Positions 48,935 to 58,377 of a stretch of 64,000 nt of DNA are shown here, piece by piece; the stretch's first letter is position 1, and every line of letters begins with the position of its first letter. Below the pieces are notes generated by a model, which did not search any database, was not told the DNA's origin, and was given only the letters and a program-made list of their open reading frames with translations. The DNA is from a bacterium. Lineage in GTDB: Bacteria; Moduliflexota; Moduliflexia; Moduliflexales; JAUQPW01. The position numbers and the translations under genes are program-made. The stretch spans positions 2,407 to 66,406 of the forward strand of contig JAUQPW010000002.1 in the NCBI GenBank assembly GCA_030550175.1, read 5' to 3'.

Positions 48935-49465
48935 CTAAAGCCGTTGACCCTGTGAAGTTATTTTCATAGGTTCATTGGCCAGCAATCTTTCCATGGTATA
49001 AATCATGTCTTGACGGGTATAGGCCGCAAATTCCAGTATTCCCGTATCCATCCGAATGGCATCTTCTGGACAGGCTTCGACACAGTAGCCACAAAAAACG
49101 CACTTGCCCAGGTCGATATCAAAGCGGGCAGGTCGCTTCTCGATATCGGGATTCGGATGCTCGGCAGCGACAATATAAATGCATCGGGCCGGACAGATGG
49201 TTTCGCACATCATACAGGCAACACAACGAGGGGTTCCATCTGCCCGCTTTACCAGACGATGTAAACTCCGAAGTCGAGGAGATAGCGGTCGACGTTCTTC
49301 GGGATACTGGATGGTGACGGTTTCATCATCCTTTACAGGTTTCCCTAACAAACGGGCAATATGGCCTTTCATGTTTTTAAAGAAATGGCGGGCCGTAACC
49401 TTCAAACCCTCATAAATTTGCGGGATATAGATTTGTTCCCAAAAAGTTAATTCTTCTTTCCTCAT
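48935..49465 (-). CDS. nuoI: NADH-quinone oxidoreductase subunit I
   Basis: 176 residues. Two [4Fe-4S] motifs, CMMCETICPARCIYIVAAEHP without its last residue (CMMCETICPARCIYIVAAEH) and CVFCGYCVEACPEDAIRMD, hold clusters N6a and N6b, which link the peripheral arm of complex I to NuoB. The N-terminal LKVTARHFFKNMKGH helix lies along the membrane. Length is normal. Follows nuoH after a 192-base gap that carries no feature I can name. Start at 49465 in the absence of a nearer good site. Confidence 0.94.
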   Translation of the reverse strand: MRKEELTFWEQIYIPQIYEGLKVTARHFFKNMKGHIARLLGKPVKDDETVTIQYPEERRPLSPRLRSLHRLVKRADGTPRCVACMMCETICPARCIYIVAAEHPNPDIEKRPARFDIDLGKCVFCGYCVEACPEDAIRMDTGILEFAAYTRQDMIYTMERLLANEPMKITSQGQRL

Positions 49466-49657
49466 AGAAATTTATAACCTACTCGATATGGGCGCCTTCA
49501 CCCATCTCTGAATCTCCGGATTCCTAGGTTTCATCGAAAATATGTTTGATAATGAAACAGGATCTCCAGGATATTCCTGAAATTTTCATCTGCAACCAGG
49601 TTGCCAATGTTTGATATCTCTTCCCAAGAGAAGATTAAAATTTTTTAGGACTTCTTT

Positions 49658-50695
49658 CTAGTTCCATAACAGGATTACCAATCCTGTGACGAAGATGTTG
49701 GCCAGGGAAAGGGGAAGCATCATCTTCCATCCGAGCCTCATCAATTGATCGTATCGGAACCTCGGAAGGGTCCATCGAATGAGCATGAAGAACCAGCAGA
49801 AGAAGATCACTTTTAACGTAAAAGCCAAAACCTGTAAAATAACGATAGTCAGGCTATTTCCATGGACATATGGAATTTGCCATCCGCCAAAAAACAGGGT
49901 AGTCATCAAGGCTGCCGCCAGGACCGTTTCGACAAAATCGGTCATGAAGAACATCCCGAATTTCATCCCACTATATTCGGTGAAGTAACCGATAATTTCA
50001 GACTCTCCCTCTGGAAGATCGAAGGGAATCCGTTTGGTTTCTGCAATGATAGCGGTCATAAACAATAGACACGCCAGAGGTTGCGTGATGACCCCCCATT
50101 TGGGGATAAAACCCCAAAGAAGCTCGCCTTGTCTTCGGACAATTTCCTGGAGATCCAGGGAATTATAAACCATGATGATCCCCATGATGGAAACTCCCAT
50201 GGTGATTTCATAGGATATCATTTGTGAGGAAGCTCGTAGTCCTCCCAGCAGGGAATATTTATTGTTAGAAGACCATCCGGCTAAAACAACCCCATAAACT
50301 CCCATGGACATCATGGCAAAAATGTAGAGAATCCCTACATTCAGATTGGCGATTTGCAGGTTAATTTCCTTTCCATCGAGGATCAGTATATTACCAAATG
50401 GGATTGCTGCGAACGCGAGCAGGGCAAAGAACAGCGACGCAAAAGGAGCCAGCGTATGTAAGACTTTATTACCGCCTTCCGGGATAAAATCCTCTTTAAG
50501 GATCAATTTGGCCGCATCTGCCAGAGGATGAAAAAGTCCAAAAGCTCTGATCCCCAGAATGGATGCACGATTAGCTCCAATCCGGTCTTGCATGACCGCA
50601 CTCTGTTTGCGTTCTACCCAGGTCAGTAACCCTGCTAAGTTCAAAACCCCGAAGAGAACGACGACAACCTTAATGACTTCAATAGCTAAATCCAT
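49658..50695 (-). CDS. nuoH: NADH-quinone oxidoreductase subunit H
   Basis: 345 residues with eight helices. Family signatures: TWVERKQSAVMQDRIGANRA, LFHPLADAAKLILKEDFIPE, GWSSNNKYSLLGGLRASSQM, FDLPEGESEIIGYFTEYSGM and the end LRWTLPRFRYDQLMRLGWK (here LIRWTLPRFRYDQLMRLGW). It forms the quinone pocket with NuoB and NuoD and is the first proton-path subunit in the membrane arm. In this cluster the genes for NuoJ to NuoN do not follow it, so the membrane arm must be completed from elsewhere. Start at 50695. Confidence 0.96.
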   Translation of the reverse strand: MDLAIEVIKVVVVLFGVLNLAGLLTWVERKQSAVMQDRIGANRASILGIRAFGLFHPLADAAKLILKEDFIPEGGNKVLHTLAPFASLFFALLAFAAIPFGNILILDGKEINLQIANLNVGILYIFAMMSMGVYGVVLAGWSSNNKYSLLGGLRASSQMISYEITMGVSIMGIIMVYNSLDLQEIVRRQGELLWGFIPKWGVITQPLACLLFMTAIIAETKRIPFDLPEGESEIIGYFTEYSGMKFGMFFMTDFVETVLAAALMTTLFFGGWQIPYVHGNSLTIVILQVLAFTLKVIFFCWFFMLIRWTLPRFRYDQLMRLGWKMMLPLSLANIFVTGLVILLWN

Positions 50696-50719
50696 TTCTA
50701 TTTAACCAAATGTATGGGA

Positions 50720-50835
50720 GTGGGGAAGTGTGGAGGTGTGGGGGTATGGGGGTATGGGAATGGGGAAGTATGGGAGTATGGGAGAAATTCTACATCCCCA
50801 CACTCCCATACCCCCACACCTCCACACTTCCCCAC
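50720..50835. repeat. Perfect 31-base inverted repeat between nuoG and nuoH
   Basis: Arms 50720-50750 and 50805-50835, composed of G-rich words (GTGGGGAAGTGTGGAGGTGT then GGGGGTATGGG), are exact reverse complements. The 54 bases between contain more GTATGGGAGT-type words. Same family as 24851-24909. Confidence 0.8.
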
Positions 50836-50843
50836 CCACACCC

Positions 50844-52463
50844 TCAGGCTGTTGCGAGCTTTGCACCCTGGTTACCGATTACCTTATAACTCAACCCATT
50901 AAAAGCAGGGATCACCGTTGCAATTTCTTTGAAGATTTCCCGGGCGGATTGATAAGGATAAGAAAATCCCATGAACCTGGCCAGTTTAACGATAATTTCC
51001 CAATCCGGTAAGGATTCTCCCAGAGGTTCCACGGCTTTGTAGATCCGTTGAACCCGCCCTTCAAAGTTGGTAAACGTACCGTCTTTCTCCGCATAGGTTG
51101 CGGAGGGTAAGATAACATGGGCGTATTGTCCGGTTGGATTCAGATTACTTCCCTGGAAAACCAGTAACTCCAGGCGAGAAGCTATATCTTTAATTTTTTC
51201 TTCTCCAAAGAAGTTGGTTAGATCATGTCCGAAGACATATAGAGCCTTGAGTCTCCCTGCAATGGCTGCTTCCAGCATATTTTCGACATTCAAAGAGCCT
51301 TCTTTGGCTCCCAACCCAAGCTCTTCAGCCCCTCGTGTGTTGGGGTTCTTGTCTGCTTTGATCAGAAAATCATCCTCGTACCCTTTCTCTTTCACAGGGA
51401 CCTTAAAGTCCACATGGGGGAGTCTGAGATCTTCCACAAAGAGCTTTCGGATGAGGTAGAGATCCTCGTTGGTTAATTGAGGAGAGGCAATAACCCCGAT
51501 ACTTTCGGTTCCGTAGGTGGTAAGAATCGACCGAAGGGTTGAAGCTACCTTATCCAGGACTACTTTCCAATCTGTTTCCACCAGAACTTCTCCTTCTTGC
51601 AGATAAGGCATTTGAATCCGGCTTTTATCATCTATGAACTTGTATCCATAACGTCCTTCATCGCAGATCCACCATTTATTAACCTCCGGGTTAAAGCGCG
51701 GTTTTAATCGCAAAACCCTACGTCCTCCGGCGTGGTGGGCGCGTTGAACATTATAGTGGATTTCAATGTTGCATCCCCGACTACATCCGGGGCAAATGGA
51801 TTCCTGTTTATCCAGATACCAGACCCGGCACTGGAACCGAAAGTCTCGATCGGTTAAGGCTCCGACTGGACAAATATCTACTACGTTTCCGGAATATTTA
51901 TTATTCAACTCTTTACCCGGGAATATGGTAATCTCCGAGTGATCTCCCCGGTTCACTAAAGCCAGTTCATAGGTTTTAGTTATTTCACTGGTAAATCGGA
52001 CACAGCGGGAACAGAGGATACAGCGTTCTGAATCCAGATTAACCCAGGGTCCGATCGGGGTGGCTTTGAAATGTTTGCGAACTTTATTTTCCATGAACCG
52101 GGAGTTATACAATCCGTGTTCCATGTAATAAATTTGAAGCCAGCATTCACCGGCCTGATCGCAAACAGGACAATCTACCGGATGATTAATCAATAAAAAT
52201 TCCAGGATAGCCCGCCTGACCGCTTTAACCTTTTCGCTGGTTGTATGAACGACCATTCCATCCGCAGCCTGGGTGTAACAGGAGATCTGGAGCTTAGGAG
52301 ACTTTTCAATCTCCACCAGGCACATCCGACAATTCCCGGCTATACTGAGTCCCGGGTGGTAACAATAGCGAGGAATTTCAATTCCCAGCTTTTCGGCTGC
52401 CTGGATAATCGTCGTTCCCTTTTCAACGGTGATTTCTTTTCCGTCAATGGTTAATGTTGGCAT
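50844..52463 (-). CDS. nuoG: NADH-quinone oxidoreductase subunit G
   Basis: 539 residues. It starts as a [2Fe-2S] ferredoxin fold (IEIPRYCYHPGLSIAGNCRM, CLVEIEKSPKLQISC), then NHPVDCPVCDQAGECWLQ for the His/Cys-liganded cluster, CILCSRCVRF and NVVDICPVGAL for a [4Fe-4S], and CPGCSRGCNIE with further cysteines leading into a molybdopterin-like domain. That last domain is short compared with many NuoG proteins, keeping only part of the fold (FGHDLTNFFGEEKI, VILPSATYAEKDGTFTNFEG). The start at 52463 (MPTLTIDGKEI) suits the ferredoxin beginning though the ribosome site is weak. Adjacent to nuoF. Confidence 0.92.
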   Translation of the reverse strand: MPTLTIDGKEITVEKGTTIIQAAEKLGIEIPRYCYHPGLSIAGNCRMCLVEIEKSPKLQISCYTQAADGMVVHTTSEKVKAVRRAILEFLLINHPVDCPVCDQAGECWLQIYYMEHGLYNSRFMENKVRKHFKATPIGPWVNLDSERCILCSRCVRFTSEITKTYELALVNRGDHSEITIFPGKELNNKYSGNVVDICPVGALTDRDFRFQCRVWYLDKQESICPGCSRGCNIEIHYNVQRAHHAGGRRVLRLKPRFNPEVNKWWICDEGRYGYKFIDDKSRIQMPYLQEGEVLVETDWKVVLDKVASTLRSILTTYGTESIGVIASPQLTNEDLYLIRKLFVEDLRLPHVDFKVPVKEKGYEDDFLIKADKNPNTRGAEELGLGAKEGSLNVENMLEAAIAGRLKALYVFGHDLTNFFGEEKIKDIASRLELLVFQGSNLNPTGQYAHVILPSATYAEKDGTFTNFEGRVQRIYKAVEPLGESLPDWEIIVKLARFMGFSYPYQSAREIFKEIATVIPAFNGLSYKVIGNQGAKLATA

Positions 52464-52550
52464 AAGAGAACATAAACCCCGAGGAACCTGAAGAAGCAAG
52501 CAGAGAGAAAAAAGTCTTTCTGCTGATGGACCCTTCCTGTTCTTCGTGGG

Positions 52551-53828
52551 TTATGTCTTTAAAACGTCACACTTTCTTTCCTTGGCATGGTACTCGAACT
52601 CGCTTCGGAACTTTTTCACAAAACTTTGAACCGGCCAGGCTGCCCCATCTCCGAAGGGGCAGATGGTATTACCGGCGATATTATCGGCTACCGATTTAAG
52701 GGTATCCGGGTCTCCAGGGCGGCCGTCCCCATGGACCAGTCGGTATAAAATCTTGGCAATCCATCCAGTTCCCTCCCGACAGGGAGTACACTGACCGCAG
52801 GATTCATGGGCATAAAATTTAGCAAGGACGTAGAGTGCCTTGACCATACAGGTATCTTCATCCATGACGATCACGCCCCCCGATCCACCCATGGTTTTTG
52901 CGGCCATGAGGGAATCAAAATCCATTTTTACATCGATTTCATCGGCGGTTAATACCGGTGCGGAAGAGCCTCCCGGTATAACGGCTTTGAGTTTTTTCCC
53001 ACCTGGAATTCCCCCGGCATGGTCATAGATAATTTCCCGTAGAGTCACGGTCAGGGGTAATTCATAAATCCCGGGTCTGTTTACATGACCGCTTACACTA
53101 AAGATTCGGGTTCCACCGCATTTGGGAGCCCCCTGGCAGATATTGGCAAACCAAGCTGCCCCATTTTTCATAATATGGGGTAATTGGGAAAGGGTTTCCA
53201 CATTGTTCACGACGGTGGGACATTTAAAAAGTCCCACAATAGCCGGAAAGGGGGGTTTAAGTCTGGGCCATCCTTTCTTTCCTTCCAGGGATTCCAGTAA
53301 TCCAGTTTCCTCTCCACAGATATAAGCCCCCGCACCTCGATGGATAATCATGTCCAAATCGAACCCTTTTCCCAGGATATTTTTCCCCAAAAATCCATGT
53401 GCATAGGCTTCTTCAATGGCATTTTGGAGAATTCTCGCAGGCTTTACATATTCTCCCCGAATATACACGTAGGCCGTATGGATTCCCACGGCGTAAGCAG
53501 CGATGACGGCTCCTTCGATAAGCATATGGGGGGCTTTTTCAAGGAGATATCGATCTTTAAAGGTTCCCGGTTCCCCTTCATCGGCATTAATCACCAAATA
53601 CTTGGGCTTTGAAGAGTCCTTGGGAACAAAACTCCACTTCATTCCTGTTGAGAAGCCAGCTCCTCCAAGTCCTCGCAGGTTGGATTTCTTTACTTCTTCG
53701 ATCACCTGATCCGGTGTAAATTCTTCCAGTGTTTTTTTCAAACCCTCGTAGCCACCGCACCGGATATACCCCTCGATCGTGTGAAAATCCGGAACCCCAA
53801 AGTTTTTAGTTAAAACCAGTTCAGCCAT
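52551..53828 (-). CDS. nuoF: NADH-quinone oxidoreductase subunit F
   Basis: 425 residues. GLGGAGFSTGMKWSFVPKDS and NADEGEPGTFKDRYLLEKAP form the FMN and NADH pocket; GAGAYICGEETGLLESLEGK follows; SCGQCTPCREGTGW with the later CPFGDGAAWPVQS supplies the [4Fe-4S] cluster N3. This subunit takes NADH electrons into complex I. Start at 53828. It ends 88 bases before the nuoG start, and a repeat lies in the gap to nuoE. Confidence 0.97.
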   Translation of the reverse strand: MAELVLTKNFGVPDFHTIEGYIRCGGYEGLKKTLEEFTPDQVIEEVKKSNLRGLGGAGFSTGMKWSFVPKDSSKPKYLVINADEGEPGTFKDRYLLEKAPHMLIEGAVIAAYAVGIHTAYVYIRGEYVKPARILQNAIEEAYAHGFLGKNILGKGFDLDMIIHRGAGAYICGEETGLLESLEGKKGWPRLKPPFPAIVGLFKCPTVVNNVETLSQLPHIMKNGAAWFANICQGAPKCGGTRIFSVSGHVNRPGIYELPLTVTLREIIYDHAGGIPGGKKLKAVIPGGSSAPVLTADEIDVKMDFDSLMAAKTMGGSGGVIVMDEDTCMVKALYVLAKFYAHESCGQCTPCREGTGWIAKILYRLVHGDGRPGDPDTLKSVADNIAGNTICPFGDGAAWPVQSFVKKFRSEFEYHAKERKCDVLKT

Positions 53829-53829
53829 C

Positions 53830-53912
53830 CCTGAGAGGCAGGAAACTTGAGGCGAGAGGCTGGAAAAATCAAGCTTCCAGTCTCTCGTTTCAAATCTCCT
53901 GTCTCAAATCTT
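53830..53912. repeat. Imperfect inverted repeat between nuoE and nuoF
   Basis: GAGAGGCTGGAA and TTCCAGTCTCTC around ATCAAGC, with outer GAGAGGCAGGAAACTTGAGG against TTTCAAATCTCCTGTCTC. A repeat family of its own kind, filling the gap. Confidence 0.55.
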
Positions 53913-53915
53913 TTC

Positions 53916-54434
53916 CTACTTCAAGTTATCCAAAATTTCATCGACTCTGGCTTCTGTAAGATAGCCATAGTAGTCCTCATTGATCTGCATCATAGGAGCC
54001 ATTTCACAGGCACATAAACATTCCACGGTGGTCAAAGTAAACTTCTTGTCAGGGGTGGTCTCTCCGACCTGAATTCCCAACTTTCTGGAGATGTAATCAA
54101 CAATCTTCTCACAGCCCCTCAGTGTACAGGAAAGGTTGGTACAGACCTGGACCCAATACTTTCCGGTAGGCTCCTTTTTAAAGAGGGTGTAAAAGGATAC
54201 GACTTCATGGACGGTGGTAACCGGAAGATTCATCAACTCTGCGATGTATTCTTGAACCTCCAGAGAAAGGTAGCCGAACTCCTCTTGAGCCAGATGGAGT
54301 ACCGGGAGTAAAGGCGCTTGCGTACCCGGTGGATAGAGGGTCAAGATCTTTTCAAATTTGGCTTTAGCCTCCGGGGAAAACGAAATAGAGGGTTTTACGG
54401 ATTTATCTTCGGTAGAAATTTGTAACAAGCTCAT
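53916..54434 (-). CDS. nuoE: NADH-quinone oxidoreductase subunit E
   Basis: 172 residues, thioredoxin-like [2Fe-2S] protein. LLPVLHLAQEEFGYLSLEVQ, TTVHEVVSFYTLF and the four ligand cysteines in WVQVCTNLSCTLRGCE and TTVECLCACEMAPMMQIN are all visible. It binds cluster N1a beside NuoF. Its ATG overlaps the nuoD stop as ATGA (54431-54434), so the two are translationally coupled. Confidence 0.95.
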   Translation of the reverse strand: MSLLQISTEDKSVKPSISFSPEAKAKFEKILTLYPPGTQAPLLPVLHLAQEEFGYLSLEVQEYIAELMNLPVTTVHEVVSFYTLFKKEPTGKYWVQVCTNLSCTLRGCEKIVDYISRKLGIQVGETTPDKKFTLTTVECLCACEMAPMMQINEDYYGYLTEARVDEILDNLK

Positions 54435-55774
54435 CGATCCAGTTCTCCTCCAATCATGTTAATAGACCCGAATGTGGGGATAATATCGGCAACCATGCCG
54501 CCATTGATCATTTTAGGGAGGGCCGCAGTTAACTGAAAGCAAGGAGGTCGGACCCGTACGCGGTACGGTTTATCGGTTCCATCGCTGATGATATAAAACC
54601 CCAACTCTCCATTGGCTCCTTCCACAGGGAAATAAACTTCCCCCTTGGGGGGTCGAATCCCCCACCCATCCATAATCAACATGAAGTGATTCATGAGTCC
54701 TTCGATATTGCCGTAGGTTTCTTCCTTAGGAGGTAAGACAACCCGTTTTTCATTGGCATTGATGGCCGGATAGACCTTTTCCTCGGATCCTTCTAAATTG
54801 GGTGAAAGGGGAATCTCCGTAATAAGGAGATCTTTAGTTTGCCCCAATTTGGCTCGATCGACCATATCGGCCGGTTGGATCAAAATCTCCCCCCGGTGAT
54901 CCACGTTGATAGGTCCTGAAGGTATCTGTTCCAACGCCTGTTCTACAATTCGCATACTCTGTTCCATCTCCGCCATGCGAACCAGGTACCGGTCGTAATT
55001 ATCCCCGTTGGAACCCAGGGGAATTTTAAAGTCTAACCTGTCGTAAACCAAATAAGGATTGGCTTTTCGTACATCATACTCAACCCCCAAGGCTCGAAGG
55101 AGAGGGCCTGTAAACCCATAACTGATGGCATCTTCTTTGGAAATAACGCCCACCCCTTTCATTCGGTCCATAAAAATGCGATTCCGTGTGAGAAGCTTAT
55201 CGACTTCATCCAGGATTTCTCGGACCTTTGCAAAGGCCTGTTTCGTCCTTTGGGCAAATCCTTCCGGCAGGTCTGCCTTTACGCCACCTACCCGGGTATA
55301 CGAAATGGTCAATCGAGCTCCAGTCACCGCTTCGATAAGCTCATACAGGAGCTCCCGGGCTTTGATCATATAAAGAAAGGCCGTAAAGGCACCCAACTCC
55401 ATGGCAGAGGCTCCGATACAGGTCAGGTGATCCGTAATCCGGGAAATCTCACTCATAATAACCCGGATATATTTACATCGCTCGGGGACCTCAATCCCCA
55501 GAAGTTTCTCCACCGCCAGGGCGTAGCCCACGTTATTGATCAGCGGAGACACGTAATTTAACCGGTCTGTATAAGGAATCACCTGGTTGTAGGTACTGTT
55601 TTCCGCATGTTTCTCAAAACACCGGTGGAGGTATCCAATCTCTACCTCGGAATTGACCACCGTCTCCCCGTCCAGCTCCAAAATGATACGGATAATCCCA
55701 TGCATGGCCGGATGCGAGGGGCCCATGTTTAAAAACATATGTTTCGTCTTAAGTTCTTTACTCAGGTCTGACAC
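54431..55774 (-). CDS. nuoD: NADH-quinone oxidoreductase subunit D
   Basis: About 447 residues. FLNMGPSHPAMHGIIRIILE, GYLHRCFEKHAENSTYNQVI, YTDRLNYVSPL and the end DIIPTFGSINMIGGELDR identify the 49-kDa type subunit; the histidine and tyrosine of the quinone pocket (GPSHPAMHG, YTDRLNY) are kept. The open frame extends upstream through a repeat (TELNFSLRTQHSGL), which is not family-like, so the GTG at 55774 (VSDLSKELKTKHMF) is taken as the start. nuoC and nuoD are separate genes, not fused. Confidence 0.92.
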   Translation of the reverse strand: MSDLSKELKTKHMFLNMGPSHPAMHGIIRIILELDGETVVNSEVEIGYLHRCFEKHAENSTYNQVIPYTDRLNYVSPLINNVGYALAVEKLLGIEVPERCKYIRVIMSEISRITDHLTCIGASAMELGAFTAFLYMIKARELLYELIEAVTGARLTISYTRVGGVKADLPEGFAQRTKQAFAKVREILDEVDKLLTRNRIFMDRMKGVGVISKEDAISYGFTGPLLRALGVEYDVRKANPYLVYDRLDFKIPLGSNGDNYDRYLVRMAEMEQSMRIVEQALEQIPSGPINVDHRGEILIQPADMVDRAKLGQTKDLLITEIPLSPNLEGSEEKVYPAINANEKRVVLPPKEETYGNIEGLMNHFMLIMDGWGIRPPKGEVYFPVEGANGELGFYIISDGTDKPYRVRVRPPCFQLTAALPKMINGGMVADIIPTFGSINMIGGELDR

Positions 55775-55781
55775 ACTTATG

Positions 55782-55842
55782 AGTCCTGAGTGCTGAGTCC
55801 TGAGGGAAAAGTTTAACTCAGTACTCGGCACTCAGGATTTAA
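55782..55842. repeat. Inverted repeat at the nuoC-nuoD junction
   Basis: AGTCCTGAGTGCTGAGTCCT and the partly matching ACTCAGTACTCGGCACTCAG (as 20-letter pieces) form imperfect arms around AGGGAAAAGTTTA. The repeat supplies a false N-terminal extension to nuoD and includes the nuoC stop region. Confidence 0.6.
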
Positions 55843-56330
55843 ATCTTTGGTCCTATCAGGGGTTGGCGCTTTGTTATGGGATAATCCTTTCTGAGAGGAT
55901 GTCCAACAAACTCTTCATACATCAACAACCGCTTGAGGTTGGGGTGTCCTCTAAATTTAATTCCAAACATATCCCAAACCTCACGCTCATACCAATTGGC
56001 GGCCTCCCATAGCGGGGTTGCAGAATCAATTACCGGATCATCCTCATCAACCGGAGCTTTGATCCGTACGCGTCGGTTATATTCCAACGAATAAAGATGG
56101 TAAACCACCTCAAACCGAGGGTCCTTTTTATAGGTCAAATAATCTACTCCGGCCAGATCCATCAAAAAATTATATTTTAACCGTGCATCTTCTTTAAGAA
56201 ATTTTAGAACTTCCAGAATGGCTTCCTTCTTTACAACGGCCGTATCATCCCCACGATAAGAATGGGTTTCTATGATTTTATCCGGGAATTGCTCTTTCAG
56301 GAGCTGAAGGGTAAGGCTTTCGTCACTCAT
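55839..56330 (-). CDS. nuoC: NADH-quinone oxidoreductase subunit C
   Basis: 163 residues. The 30-kDa subunit signature is seen as ANWYEREVWDMFGIKFRGHP followed by LKRLLMYEEFVGHPLRKDYP. LMDLAGVDYLTYKKDPRFEV precedes it. It bridges NuoD and NuoB in the peripheral arm. Starts 13 bases after the nuoB stop. Confidence 0.95.
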   Translation of the reverse strand: MSDESLTLQLLKEQFPDKIIETHSYRGDDTAVVKKEAILEVLKFLKEDARLKYNFLMDLAGVDYLTYKKDPRFEVVYHLYSLEYNRRVRIKAPVDEDDPVIDSATPLWEAANWYEREVWDMFGIKFRGHPNLKRLLMYEEFVGHPLRKDYPITKRQPLIGPKI

Positions 56331-56343
56331 GGTGTTTTCCCTA

Positions 56344-56826
56344 TTAAACCAGTTGCTTTTGTTTTTGGATTTTTTCCTGGAGTTTCATGAGACCATCCAG
56401 GACGGTTTCGGGACGTGGCGGGCAACCCGGTATGTAGATGTCCACCGGGATAATGGTATCGATCCCTTGAACCGTCGCATAGTTATCGTAAAAACCCCCC
56501 GTACAGGTACATACGCCAAAGGCAACGACCCATTTAGGTTCGCACATCTGGTCATAAACTTTTTTAAGTACCGGAGCCAACTTGTGGCTGATGGTACCGA
56601 CCACAAAAAGTACATCTGCCTGACGGGGTGAAAACCTGGGTAACCCGGCCCCAAACCGATCAATATCATAATGGGAACAGGCTGTTGCCATATACTCCAT
56701 ACCGCAACAGGCTGTTACAAAGGGGTATTGAAAGATGGAATATTTCCTTGCCCAGGCAATAGCTTCCTCTAATTTAGAGAGAAGATATCCTGAACTCCAG
56801 GATCCACCCGATTCCATGATGTCCAT
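56344..56826 (-). CDS. nuoB: NADH-quinone oxidoreductase subunit B
   Basis: 160 residues. Cluster N2 ligands: the vicinal pair in FVTACCGMEYMATACSHYDI, CTCTGGFYDNY and PGCPPRPETVLDGLMK. N2 passes electrons to quinone. It is the first gene of the cluster: nuoA is not upstream, where 213 bases with no supported gene separate it from mgtE. Start at 56826 with AGAGGTG ahead. Confidence 0.96.
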   Translation of the reverse strand: MDIMESGGSWSSGYLLSKLEEAIAWARKYSIFQYPFVTACCGMEYMATACSHYDIDRFGAGLPRFSPRQADVLFVVGTISHKLAPVLKKVYDQMCEPKWVVAFGVCTCTGGFYDNYATVQGIDTIIPVDIYIPGCPPRPETVLDGLMKLQEKIQKQKQLV

Positions 56827-57039
56827 AGTTGTTTACACCTCTTTTATGAAAGATGACCAGACTTTAACAAAAATTAAACTCAGTACTTACAATATACGAG
56901 TTTTCATCCAGAATTCGCCAGTGACAAAGAACTCATAGCTAAGTAATATCCTCTATTTGAAAAAATCAAGGAAAAAACTTGAAGGATTCGCAGTTAGCTT
57001 TATTCTGCTCTTTTAGATAAAGAAGAAAGTTTCGGAGGC

Positions 57040-58377
57040 TTACAGCAGGGTTCCTTTTAATATGAAACTGGCTATAGTGAAATAGATAACGAGTCCGGAA
57101 ACATCGACCAGGGTTGCCACAAACGGAGCGGAGGCACTGGCCGGGTCAAATCCCAGGCGTCTAAGAATGAAAGGAAGTGCAGAACCGGCGAGGGTCCCAA
57201 AGGTTACCACACCGATCAGGCTGCAGGCAACAGTAAAACCGACCATGAGGTAATGTTCTCCGTAGATGGTTTGTTTAGACGGCCACAGGAGAATACGCAT
57301 GAGACCGATGATTCCTAAAATAACCCCCAATGCGATTCCTGCCAAAAACTCCCGAAAAAGTACCCGCCACCAATCCCGTAGTCGGATCTCTTCCAGGGCC
57401 ATGGCCCGAATCACTAAAGTAGAGGCTTGGGAGCCTGAATTTCCCCCACTGCTGATAATCAGCGGGATGAAAAGAGCCAGTACAACGGCCCGTGCAATTT
57501 CATGCTCATAGTAACTCATGGCTGTAGCGGTCAGCATCTCACCCAGGAAAAGAGCTGAAAGCCAGCCGGCTCGCTTCTTGATCATACGCCAGAACTCAAT
57601 CCTTAAATAGGGAGCATCCAGGGCCTCCATACCACCGATTTTTTGAATGTCTTCTGTGGCCACCTCCTGAACGACGTCTACAATGTCATCCACGGTTACG
57701 ATCCCCTTCATACGTCCTTCACTATCTACAACCGGGATGGCCATCAGGTCATACTGGGCCAGTAAACGACTTACCGCTTCCTGATCCATATCTTCGGGTA
57801 CTGAGACCACATCGGTCCGCATCACATCCCGGATTTTTTTATTTCCCTGGGCTGAAAAAAGCTCACGAAACGATACGACTCCCAGCAAATGCTGTTGGGC
57901 ATCCAATACATAAGCATAATAGATGGTCTCAACCCGTTCCCGCGCCTGCTTTCGCAGGTAACTGATAGCCTCATCTACGGTCATATCCGGACGGACTCTG
58001 GCATAACGGGGATTCATCAATCCACCAGCTTCATCCTCGGCATAGGCAAGAAGCGCAGACACTTCCTTGCGGGTGGTATCATCGAGAAGGGCAAGAAGTC
58101 CCTCTCTTTCCTCGGGTGGGGCTTCTTGAATCACATCCGCTGCATCATCCGGCTCCAGCAACCGCATCCAGGTCCGGCGTTCTGTCGGCTTAAGGGCCAA
58201 TAAAAGCTCTAACTGTTCTCTGGCCTGCAAACTGAAGAAGAACTCCTCGGCATCTTCCTGAGGAAGCTGTTTAAAAAACTCCACACGATCTGCTGTTAAA
58301 AGCAGAGGCCATGCTTCCCGAAGCTCATCGGAGGTAAAAGAATCCTCCATTTTATCCTGTTGAAGCTTAGACGACAT
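57040..58377 (-). CDS. mgtE: Magnesium transporter MgtE
   Basis: About 445 residues. The cytoplasmic N-domain of helical repeats (REAWPLLLTADRVEFFKQLP, FSLQAREQLELLLALKP), two CBS domains (ARVRPDMTVDEAISYLRKQA, VSVPEDMDQEAVSRLLAQYD, IVTVDDIVDVVQEVATEDI), then five helices with GGNSGSQASTLVIRAMA, the family's pore motif, and FDPASASAPFVATLVDVSGL. Mg2+ enters when the CBS region loses bound Mg2+. Start at 58377 (MSSKLQQ) with GGAGGT six bases before; the longer frame is less likely. Confidence 0.93.
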   Translation of the reverse strand: MSSKLQQDKMEDSFTSDELREAWPLLLTADRVEFFKQLPQEDAEEFFFSLQAREQLELLLALKPTERRTWMRLLEPDDAADVIQEAPPEEREGLLALLDDTTRKEVSALLAYAEDEAGGLMNPRYARVRPDMTVDEAISYLRKQARERVETIYYAYVLDAQQHLLGVVSFRELFSAQGNKKIRDVMRTDVVSVPEDMDQEAVSRLLAQYDLMAIPVVDSEGRMKGIVTVDDIVDVVQEVATEDIQKIGGMEALDAPYLRIEFWRMIKKRAGWLSALFLGEMLTATAMSYYEHEIARAVVLALFIPLIISSGGNSGSQASTLVIRAMALEEIRLRDWWRVLFREFLAGIALGVILGIIGLMRILLWPSKQTIYGEHYLMVGFTVACSLIGVVTFGTLAGSALPFILRRLGFDPASASAPFVATLVDVSGLVIYFTIASFILKGTLL

